This document shows, in pieces, positions 24,601-37,000 of a stretch of 64,000 nt of DNA (positions are counted from its first letter, which is position 1; each line of letters opens with the position of its first letter). Location of the stretch: the NCBI GenBank assembly GCA_022495005.1, contig JAGYXB010000825.1:5394001-5458000 (forward strand), written 5' to 3'. A model generated the notes under the pieces. The model was not told the DNA's origin. It was given only the letters and a program-made list of their open reading frames with translations, and made no database searches. The position numbers and the translations under genes are program-made. Origin of the DNA: Rhyacophila brunnea (Eukaryota; Arthropoda; Insecta; Trichoptera; Rhyacophilidae).

Positions 24601-27600
24601 TCCCAGAGGATGTGGTGTGCATCCTGTATTTCTCCGCCACATGGACATGTTGCACGGATAACAAGACCAAGCTCCATACAACACGATTTTCCGGACACGT
24701 ATGATTTGACAAAATGGCCAACAACCGACATTCGTAAAACGGGTCTTGTGGGTACATGTAAATTATACGTATTATATTTCGCCGTAGCACACTTCGCCGT
24801 GAGCTTTCTTCAGTGACGTCCTTAGATAAAATGCCGCCCCTAGACTACGCCAAAATGCCGCCTCATTTTTTATCGTCCTTGCATGAGTCCAATATCTAAG
24901 AAATGTGTTGTAAGGACTAAGGATACATTACTAACAAAATATCAGACTAATTATTCGTAAATCTGCACGTGTCGTTTCTGGTCACCAAGGACGTCGAAGG
25001 CAACGGAAGTAAACTACATATCGCGAACCCGACAAAACCAGTGAGCTATTTTTTTAATGGAAAGATATTTTCGTTATTACTAAGTTTAGGTAGCTATTTC
25101 TATATATTCCAAATGATATTCTTCGATTTGCCGCCCTTCGAGTAACTGCCGCCCCCAAGCGACGCTCAATCTGCCTACCCCCACGGGACGTCACTGGCTT
25201 TCTTATCGGAAAGAGATAACCGTATAGTATAATATTATATTGCACCGAGATGAAAAAATTACGCGTTATCCGTGCATTTTCATAGCCGATTTTGGCAAAA
25301 TGAAAACCTAACCAAACCTAACCTAACAAATAATCCAGCATATCGGCTATTTTCAAGATTTGTTTGCCGCTGGCTTCCTGTAAGTAAACCGACAATAACG
25401 TAATGTTTTATTTAGACATGAATTTTATCTCAGTACTATACGACCCAAAGAGATTGGACGGTCTTTAATATATGATATATTTCCGATACAACATTTCACG
25501 GTGAAGTGTGATACGGCGAACTGCATACGTACATATTTCCGGACACGGGTCTTGGGAGAAAGAACTGTTAAGAAGATAAAGTAGAATGTGGGGCATCCTT
25601 TCAGAGATTTTGAATACGTACTGCAAAAGGCAGGTGATAATGTATTACATGTACAGGTAAGTGAAATCCTGAGTATTAAAATACAGTGTAATGAGTTTTT
25701 GACCTTCTTACATAAAACAAGATCGTCTCAATTGAGTGTGTTATTTTATTACTGCAGAGATCTCGCGATAAAAATACTATACCTACACAGTTCATTATGC
25801 GGTCCAGTGATGCCAAATCGGCAGCTTGTGAGCGCCAGGATACAGGACACGCGATTATACAATAGGTACCTACTAAATTATAATTTAAATCGACTGTCAA
25901 GATTGTTTATATTTTTAAAATGTAATTTCTGGACCATAAAAGGATTCATAAATTAACTAATTTGTTTATTAAATTTTTAGTAAGTGTAAGTACGTTATAA
26001 CTAAAATTTGGAGAGAACCTGACACCGGTTAGTGATTAAATTAATACTTTCAATTATTTAAATACAAAAGCCAAACGATAACGAAATTGTGGAAGCGCTT
26101 TAGTGGGAATTGTAAAAGTCACTAGTTAACTTCGTCGCAATTAGATAGGACACACATAGTTTAGTGTGTATGGCGAATCCCGCTGGGTGTCGATTTTTGT
26201 GGTTGGTGTCGAGTGGTTATATATTTCTCTGATGTGTTTTAAAATTATATAAGTATGATGATAACTAGTAACAGTGCCACGATGGCCGCGCGGCGTCGTA
26301 GGCCCCAGTTTATCTGGCCAGTACACATATTGATTTTTAATTTGTGTATGAGTCAGAGTATGGTCCTTATAGGTTGAGCAAGTGGCCAATATCCATTTCT
26401 CGTAAAAACAAGATCTGTTCTCTGAGGAGGCTCATGTGAGAGCCGGCTAAAGTTCAAAGTGTTGGTCTATGTGGGCTAACTTTCACACATCGTATTAATC
26501 TGTTCTGTGGTGGTATTTTTATAGTACCTACTACGTACTAATGGTATAGAAAAATTCTTTATTTATCTACTACTTATATGGCAATAACACGCAAAATCAC
26601 ATTGGTAAGACTTCGTCTGTTTTCGACCTACTGCTGTTTATTTGTAACATTGCGTTGGTCTGCCGAAAGAGCGAGATTTGATAAAAGAAGCGGCCAAGAG
26701 TGCCCTTATATCAAAAATGGTTGGCCATCACCGATTATAGTCAGCAGTGGAAAACGGCAGATGTTTGAATGAATAATGATGATAATTTATTTTGAACCAC
26801 GTGTCGGCTTATTTCTTCGAAAGCCGATATGTTTTTTTTCTCTCGTAAAGGGAATGTAAAATCGGCGCGCGCCAGGTGCAAATTCTCGTAAGCGCATCAC
26901 GCACAACATTACACCGACGTTCAACCGTACGGATTACAATTTACAAAAAATATTTAACTACTTAAATGTTTTTCAATACATCCAAATTGCGTATCTACCA
27001 ATATTACAATATTTCCAATATCCACGGCGGTTTATCGCACAGGCAAAATATGCGTGCATGGCGACCTCAGTATTACATTACTGCTCCTGCGACATTACAA
27101 TACCAGCCATAAAAATACTGATGCTTCACATCAAACGTACGGTCCCGTAAAATAACCAAAATTCTATTTTACAGAAAGAGGATTTTTAACTTTTGACATT
27201 TATTTGTTAATTATTGCCTGAGGATGATTATAAATGTCTAACAAGTTAATGATAAAGCTTAGAAAGAATACTGTCCTTATAATAGGTTTTATAATATAAT
27301 ATTTTAAAAGGCCTGATATGTCACATTCGCTTTTTATTCGTAATACTAAGTGGATATATTCGCCCTTACGATTATCGTTTTTAAGTAATTTCCCGTGGAG
27401 ATACAAATTCGCCGTTTTTACACAACATATCTATTGTTTTTCATTAAAATATCGATTTGGCCAAAATGGTTGATTCGCTCTTTTTACAAAACAACAACGA
27501 TATGTAAAACTAAACAAGTCTTAAAAACCATTTGAAAGATTTATTCGATCTACCTTTGGGTAAAAGTACGTAAGTCAATACTATTTTTAAGTGTTATAAA

Positions 27601-27958
27601 TCGATTTAAAATACTGCATTAAATGATACGTGATTTCAAGTTGGCCATTCATTGAGTTATTGCTGTTTTATTGATTCTAATTTACTGAACAAAAAAAGTT
27701 GCGAATATCGCTTTGTATATGAGTTTTATTTATGTGCAATACACATTGCTAAAACTCACTCTATGGTGGCGAAAAGATCACATGGCATATAAAAATGGAG
27801 AGACTGATGGATCAGCCACATGGATAGAATGCCGGAGGATGTACCGGCGAGGCGGGCTATGGACGCAATCCCCGATGCAGTGACGTCCCGTGGGGGTAGG
27901 CAGATTGAGCGTCGCTTGGGGGCGGCAGTTATTCGAAGGGCGGCAAATCGAGGAGAAT

Positions 27959-28042
<84 letters not shown>

Positions 28043-31000
28043 GAATAGGTACCTAAACTTAGTAATAACGGAAATATCTTTCCATTAAAAAAATTAGCTC
28101 ACTGGTTGGAAACAAAATGTACCTATTAATTAGCATAAACGGTTTAATAGGACTGTATTTTTTCGTCGGGTTCGTGATGTCTAGTTTACTTCCGTTGTCT
28201 TTGGACATCACTCCTTGATGACCAGATATGACACGTGCAGATTTGCGAATTATATTTGAATTATAAGTAGGTACATACTTAGGTACCTAATTAATTTATC
28301 CAAATATTTTTGTCAGTCATTCGCGAGTTCTGAAAGTTGTCAGGTGTATTTTTAAATGTATCTGAAACCGTGGACTCACAATATTTTTTATTGAAGTAGA
28401 GATGACATTTAAATTATATTTTGTGGTACATATTTTGTTAATAATGTATTTCTTAGATATTGAAGTCATGAAAAGATATTGTATAATGGGGTGGCATTTT
28501 GACGCTGCCTAGGGGCGGCATTTTGTCCAGGAACGTCACTGCCCCGATGGCAAGAGAAGACCTGGACGGCCGAAATTGAGATGGCTGTGACTGCTCCACG
28601 GGAGATTTAAAAATGCTCGGTCAAAGCAACCCGAGAGTGTCGGCGCTGGATCATCCAGGATGGAAGAAGTTTTTGAAGGATGCCAAGACCCGCCAAGGTT
28701 TGTAGACCCATAAATGATGATGATTGCTAAAGCTCATACTACCACAGTACTGTAAATTTCTCTTGTGATGTTTAAATTATTTTCAACTAACGTAGTTTTC
28801 TTTTACCTGAACATTATAGATGCATGTAATTAATATCGTCACCTCCAATGACATTAGTCACCTCAATACTACAACTAGATAACTTGATTTTTACTGTTTT
28901 TGAGATAGCTATTGAATATGATTCTACATTTCTTCCTCTACAAAATGATAAGTTAATGGGAACTGTATTAATTTTATGTTTGAAAATATTAGATAACTTT
29001 AAAACCATAAATTGGTCAAATAATTAAAATAATATGGTATCTACAATATTTTTTCATACAATTGAACATTATTTAATTGTTCCCAAATAGACAACCACAA
29101 TTAACCATTTTTATTTTAAATACTAATTATGTATAACCTAGATTTGTGTTAATCAAGTAAAGTTTAAATTTAATTTTCCCAACAATGACCAAATCAGAGT
29201 TATCTAGTGTAATATTGTGGTGACGATATAGTATTCAAATAATTCTAGATTTCTAGGTAAAAACGAGCAACCCTACCACATATTTTAATATTTAAACTAC
29301 TTTACGAATTAATATCGACGCACGTGTAAAGTTGGCAATAAGGAAATAATCCGTAACGTAGATACCTCGCAGCAAGGTACATGGATACAAAGTTAAACGT
29401 ACCTCCTACAAAATCTACTCCCATATGTGGTGTAAAATGACAGGTACCCACTATACTCAATTGGAAGCTGTTCATACAAATAAGAACTTCTAAAAGGGGA
29501 GACCGGTAGGCACTCATTTATGAGACAGCAACGCTGATGTCATTTATTTTAAGCAAATAAATTATTTACGACATCTATATCAAGTAACTAAGTAACATTG
29601 TTTCTATAAACTTTGGTTGGTACTGTTCGGTTATCAGGAATACAGCGGAAAAAACATTTTGAAAATACCCGATATACTGGATTATTTGTTAGTTTAGGTT
29701 GGGCTAGGTTTGGTTAGGTTAACCTAACAAATAATCCAGTTTATCGGCTATTTTCAAAATGTGTTTACCGCTGTATTCTTGATAACCGGACAGTACCCTT
29801 CGGTTTTAACATATTGGCTTACAAGTTATGTTTCAAAATAATTAAACGATTAGAGTCAAATCGTTCGACCTGGGGTAAAGACTAAACGGATGACACAAAC
29901 GGACACTAATGATCCGGTTCGTATCTATTTAGATTTAGTGGAAGCCAGCGGCAAACAAATTTTGAAAATAGCCGATATACTGGATTATTAATTGTTAGGT
30001 TAAGTTATCATTCTTGAATTCATTAATTTTGCCGAAGTCGGCCATGAAAATTGCCGCTGTTCCCGCCTGGCTTCCAGTAAACGGACTTGAACCAATGATC
30101 CTAATAATTATGACCATTAGGCGACACGCATTCGATCAGACGGCACAATTTTCATTTGACTAGAATTAAGTAGAGTAGTTTGCGTGCCAAAGTCTTTAAA
30201 GAAACTCGATAGTAAATGCGAGGTATTCATAAAGGCATCTAGAAAAAAAAACTACAGGTCGGAATAACTAGTAGGTGAGTAGCCGTAGTTATAGCTATAG
30301 GTGTTCATTGCTAGACTATGTACGAAGTGTCTGTGTATGGGGTATGTACATGTAAAATTTCGAAGGTCAGTGACACCTGCTATAGTAGCTTGTAAACACC
30401 CCGCCTCTTTCAAAAATCAATAATTATGGATAATTTTCCGAAATGCCCCCTCCCCAATACCATCTTTCTGTGTGCACGTCTCTCAACACCACTCACAATA
30501 AAGTAGGTATTGTTGATAATTATAACGTCTTGAATAATAATTTGGGTACAAGTCGGTTATGGGGAAGCCAGCGGCAAAAATGTTTTGAAAATAGCCGATA
30601 TACTGGATTATGTGTGAGGTTGGGTTAGTTTAGGTTAGGTTAAGTTCGGTTAGGTTAGGTTAGCTTTTCATTCTAGAATTCATGAATTTTGCCCAAAATT
30701 GGATGTGACAATTAGCGCGGTTTCTGCCTGGCTTCCCCATAACCGACTTGTACCATAATGTTAATGTTCACTATATTTAAAAATAAATAAAATTTGAAAT
30801 AATATTATCATACAATAATTAGTGTTCACGGATTAAAAATTGTGAATTTGTTTGAGATGGGTAGCATTTTAGGCACTGCTCCTCTTCGGCACACGACAGC
30901 TGCACTTTTGGATGCGAGGAAACCCTAAAAATCCGGTGCCAATAAGAGCAGGTGTCCTTGTACTTCTTCATAACTACCTACAGACCAGCCCACCTACATT

Positions 31001-34000
31001 TAAACGAAATCTGTTGGTTGGTGAATCTTCGGACCTGAGTTCGAGTCTCAAAAGTCAACATAGTATTTTTGGAAACTGACTTGATCCGTGTTGGAAAATA
31101 AATATCAAATTGAAATAACGACATACTTACAAAACTCCAGGAAAAGAGACGTTATCGTGACAGTCTTGGATTTAACAAATAATATGTCGTACGCAGCGTA
31201 GCTATTACAGACAACGATTTTTAAGGGGGAACATGCTCAGCGTAGGTCAAAATGGAGCTTTTGTTCTATTTTCAAAGCATGATCCTGGACATACCTTAAA
31301 CGTTGTAGATAATCTATTTATATAATTTTGAAGCCTTATTATCCTTTATATTTATTGTAAACATTTGATGACTGCATAAAGTATTTTTATTACATAAAAT
31401 AGTATTCTTTTAAACTTCTCGCTCTAATGTTTTAGAATATAGTGATATTTCAGTACATAAATGTGCAGTGGTGTTAAGATTTTTTACATTTATTAAATTT
31501 TGAAACGCATTAATAAAACCATCAGTATAATTTATATCGATATTATTATAGTGAAATATTTACGATAAAAAATTATATTGATAATCTCTGTGATTCCAAA
31601 TTTGACAAGAATTAGGCATTTTATTATTCAAAAAATGGGCAAGATTAAATAAACTACGAATAATGATTGCTTTATAATAATTATTGACCTAAGAATAAGG
31701 TAGTGTTTTTTTAAAATACGCCATTTCTTTTGGCATTCTCCAGTGGTTAAGCTACAACATACGGCCGTAGCCATAAATTGACAAACTATAATTGAAGTAG
31801 GGAGTAACATGATGTTAACGCGCGTGTTTGAACAAGTACCGTTAAAAAAATCGGTTAGGTTAGGTTTACCCTGTCCAATTACCCTGACCAGCCCTCGAGC
31901 TGATTATAAAAGAGTTGGTCCTGCCTCCGACGGTGAATAGGTAATGGTTTTAACGGTATCTAGTATTTAACAATCGTTATGTCTGTTTTGACATACCTAT
32001 ATATATTATTATTCTCCTTTTGTTTTTATGTTTTTTATTTGTCACGACATAAAGGTAAGGTACCTAATTGATTGTCCACGTCTGTCTGTCGCGTCACGCG
32101 TCAGGCGTGTCGTGCACACTGCGCAGTGCGCTTGGGTGAATACCGTGACAATTAAAAAGGCCACACAGGTAATGACAACAAGGGTGAGTTTCACAATTTC
32201 TACTCCTAAACTATACGTCTATCTGGAACAAGTTTATTATTGACATTGCTACTCAGGCGCGCAGAAAGAGAAAAATATAAATTATTTAGGTAAATGTCAT
32301 AATATTAGTTCTTCTTCTTCATCAGGACCTCATGACTGTTGATCGTGACCCGGATAATTTGACTGTCAAACAGCCTTTTCAACGAGTTGGCCCCACTTCT
32401 CTCGGCATAATTACACGTAAGGTAATGATGGGACCACTTGAAAACCCGTGGCACTCATAAATTGGTGCAACCATCTGGGGCATCCAATGTTTGCTTTGAT
32501 AGTCCGATGCGAGCTCTAATGCCTAGTTCAGATGGGGCGATTTGACTCGCGCGCATTCCAGGTACATGTGACCTCATTGAGCCGTCCACACGCACTCGCG
32601 ACGAGTCATCTCCAGGTGACTTCATTGAGCCGTCCACATGCACTCGCGACGAATCGCGGCGAGACATGCGCCATCTCGACAAACTATAAAAGACAAGACA
32701 GTGCGGATGACACAAATGGCCACTAACGATTCTAATAATTACGATATGCGCATTCGATAGCCACTTCTAGATGCGACAGCTCGCAATAACAATTATACCT
32801 GCAGGTCAAGTGTTAATGGCTTGAATGCGGAGTGTCTGGTTATGGGGATGGACCTGGAAAAGTGGGATATTTCGCGACTGAAGCGACTAGAATCTAAGGG
32901 TAAATATGGAAGTCAGTGACACATACTAGATTTTGTTGCCCCGTCCCGCAGCCTTAAAAATCAATAAAAAATATTATGGATTTTTTTTTAAATGGAACTC
33001 ACTCAAACCATTTTTCTGTGTGCGCGCCTGTTGCTACTAATTACTTGTTTATGTCATCTTGATCGTTGCCAGAGTCAAAAATATGGTCATTTTGTGATAT
33101 AAAATCACTCTATATTGATGACACTGTCTATTTGTCTATTAAAATCATCAACCGTTTTATGTTACATTGTTATCATATAAAATCACAAAAAGAATCGAAT
33201 TATGTAGAGGGGTTAATGTCTATCAAAAACTTTATTGTATGTAGGTATATTACATTAGTTATATCTTGCTGGCTGACATTGGAATTTATATCACCACATC
33301 GCATTTTATCGTTATGAAACTTCTATTAAATTAGGGGCTGCAGTCCCGGACAAAACTTTCAATCACGGGATTAGTAAAGTTGGACAAAAACAAATTAAAA
33401 TTTGTCGAAAAATATATTATATTTAGTGTGTGTACTCAAAATGCGAAGAAACACTTAGTTACCCACTAGAACTATTACTTATACAAAGCCTATTACAATA
33501 TATTATATAAAAGTCTAACTCAGAGGGGGGCAAACTTTTTGGATGGAGGGCCAAATTCAAAAATTCAAAATGAGCGGCGGGCCGCAAGTCAAATACCATT
33601 TTTAGATATACACTATTTATTATCACAAAAAACTAAACATTACAAAAAAATTAATGAGAAGAATGAAACTGTTGTACATTTTTTTTAATCCAGGTGTTAA
33701 TTTTGTAGTTGATATTCTCAAAACTACTTCTAAATGGGCATCGGAGATATTTGATCGTAAAGAATTTTTATTGAGGTTCATGATCGAAAATGTTTGTTCA
33801 CATATATAGATTGATCCAAAAATAATGAACATTTTTCTTTCATAATCTTTAAGTTGGTCGAATTTGTCTGAATTAAGGGCATTGTAAAATTTGGAGATTT
33901 CTTCACGACGATGCAATTCTCTTAATCAGTGTCACACTGCAGATCAATAATCTCAAGTTGTAGCTCTGTCGGTACACTATCAATATCTATTGAAAATGGA

Positions 34001-37000
34001 TCGCGTACTATTGCTAAACTTGTCTCAATTTTTCGGAAGTCACCAAATCTTTGTGAAAAATCGTCATTCAGAGCTTTAATAAATTTACCGTATTCTTCAA
34101 ATTTATATTCTGGTATATTCAGCAATTTCAACGTTGGAAAGTGGTCCACGTTGTTATTTGATATTTGTCGAAGGAATAACTTGAGTTTTAATTGTAATCC
34201 ATTCAAACTTTTTACCATACCATGGGCATATATTTTTTTTCCTTGCAACGCGGAGCTAAAAGTATTTAAATGTATCACGATGTTCAACGTAGAAAATAGA
34301 GGTTACATAGTGTGAGACGAGACGCAAGGAAGACGTACCTACTGAGATAATACATTTACGAAACAACAAATTCTTCAAATTTTAATCTATTATCAATATT
34401 TTTTTAAAAAATATATAAAAAAGTTATTCGTAATCAGAAGTACAATTATTAATGATGGCGGGCCGCAAAAAAATACCCGGCGGGCCGCAGTTTGCCCCCG
34501 CCTGGTCTAACTGAATAAAGGACTCTTGGACTACTGTTTAAATTAGCTGCAATTCACTTCGCATTACGAATACATTATTTGTAACAAACTTCGCCATTTT
34601 TGCCAGCATCCGTAAAAACCGCGAGCACGATTTAATGAAACAGTAAATTCCATCAATTTAAGGGGGGACATGCTCGTCGAAGGTCAAAATTGAGTTTTTA
34701 ATGTATTTTCGAACCATGATCCTGGACACTCCTTAAACGTTGTAGATAATCTATTTATATAATTTTGAAGCCTTATTATCCTTTATAGTTATTTTAAACA
34801 TTTGATGACTGCATAAAGTATTTTTGTTACATAAAATAGTATTCTTTTAAACCTCTCGCTCTAACGTTTTAGAATATAGTCATATTTCGGTACATAACTG
34901 TGCAGTGGTGTTAAGATTTTTTACATTTATTAATTTTTAAACGCATTTATGAAACCATTAGTATAATTTATTACATATAGTATAATATTTACGATAATTA
35001 CATATTAGTAAAATATTCACGATAAAAAATTATATTGATAATCTCTGTGATCCCAAATTTGACAAGAATTAGGCATTTTATTATTCAAAAAATGGGCAAG
35101 ATTAACACATTTGAAGATGATTCTAAAGATACTTATTATAAGCTATGTCTTTGACCATTCAAGTGTGATAAACATCTTATGAATAATGATTGCTTTATAA
35201 TAATTATTGACCTAAGAATAAGGTAGTGTTTTTTTGAAATACGCCATTTCTTTTGTCATTCCCTAGTGGTTAAGCTACAACATACGGCCGTAGCCATAAA
35301 ATGACAAACTATAATTAAAGTAGGGAGTAAAATTATGTTAACGCGCGTGTTTGAACATGTACCTAACCGAATTTTTTTTTATTTTTTTTTAAACGGTACA
35401 TGTTCAAACACGCGCGTCAATATCATTTTACTCCCTACTTCAATTATAGTTTGTCAATTTATGGCTACGGCCGTATGTTGTAGCTTAACCACTGGGTAAT
35501 GACAAAAGAAATGCGTATTTCAAAAAAACACTACCTTATTCTTAGGTCAATAATTATTATAAAGCAATCATTATTCATAAGATGTTTATCACACTTGAAT
35601 GGTCAAAACATAGCTTATAATAAGTATCTTTAGAATCATTTTCAAATATGTTAATCTTGCCGATTTTTTGAATAATAAAATGCCTAATTCTTGTCAAATT
35701 TGGGATCACAGAGATTATCAATATAATTTTTTATCGTGAATATTTTACAAAAATTATCTCGTAATAAATTATACTAATGGTTTTATAAATGCGTTTAAAA
35801 ATTAATAAATGTAAAAAATCTTAACACCACTGCACAGTTATGTACCGAAATATGACTATATTCTAAAACATTAGAGCGAGAGGTTTAAAAGAATACTATG
35901 TTATGTAACAAAAATACTTTATGCAGTCATCAAATGTTTAAAATAACTATAAAGGATAATAAGGCTTCAAAATTATATAAATAGATTATCTACAACGTTT
36001 AAGGAGGGTCCAGGATCATGGTTTGAAAATACAATAAAAACTCAATTTTGACCTACGACGAGCACGTGGGCCGTTAATATTGTCGTTATTATTCATGAAA
36101 TTTGCTAATCCGTGAAGTTTTGATTTGAATGGCATCGTATTATGCAGTGGTGTTGAGCTAACAAAATAGTGCCGGTCGCAGTTTTTAAACATCCTATAAT
36201 TCCTCCCATTCCAACCCCAACCAAGTCTAAAATACTTGTTTTAATATTTCGACAGATTCAAAAATTACAATTATTATCGATAGATAAAAAAAATCGAAGA
36301 GACGAGATATTACTATAAATTTATAGACCATGACAAGGGGTGGCTGGCAGGACCCTAGCCGGGGACCCGGCGTGACGGGTCGACCAGTTAAGTGAGATAA
36401 ACACACACATTTGCTCTACTAGTAAAAAAATATCATAATATTATCGCCCACTTCAAATTTTCAAAAATCATACAAACACGAATATCGCCACCCTTCAATA
36501 AAATTGCAAACCCTTCACCTTCACATACCACGTATCGAATCAAGGAATGTATGTACAATATCATTATTGAAGATAAAATTGTGATCTCTAGTTTGATACG
36601 AATTTTATATTTTAAAATTGAAGGTAGCCGTAACAGCTGCTGTTGTCGATAGAAGCATTAATTTAAAGATTCTCCAACTGTGTAATAAATAATAATAGCA
36701 TACTGCAAACTACCGCAACGTTACACGGGGTGATTCTGTGTTAATATAAAATCTACTTGCTATGCATAACGAGATAGGTAGCTGAAATTCACAAAAAATG
36801 TCCCTATCAATAATTATTAGAGTGGCGCGAGCCCTTTTGCCAGGCAGTCATAACTAGGGAATCCAATCCCGAGCCAAAATTCTGATCTCGGGATTACAAT
36901 TCGACAATCCCGGAACTGGTCCCTGGACGGATAATTTATGTAAGTACCTATTGTTATATTATTTCTGTCGCTTTGGATTTCGTTTGATAAATATTGTTTT

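Larger units (their letters stand above)
27762..28725 (+). mobile_element. LINE 3' end (RTE-like) split by a family C MITE
   Basis: Left part (27762-27877) reads [20 protein letters not shown]; right part (28542-28725) continues [13 protein letters not shown] and ends in TGATGATGATT. Both parts match the GHVxRMxxxRxxR...GRPxxRW segment at the C-terminus of insect RTE-like polymerases. The interruption is the element at 27878-28541. Confidence 0.75.

Noticed and set aside
27820..28044. Open frame of 74 codons on the plus strand
   Set aside because: Mostly an (AT)n microsatellite plus MITE end; the Ile-Tyr repeat is an artefact.
32528..32686. CRISPR-like array from the repeated 45-50 bp unit
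   Set aside because: Only two imperfect units without spacers of constant size, inside a eukaryotic MITE.
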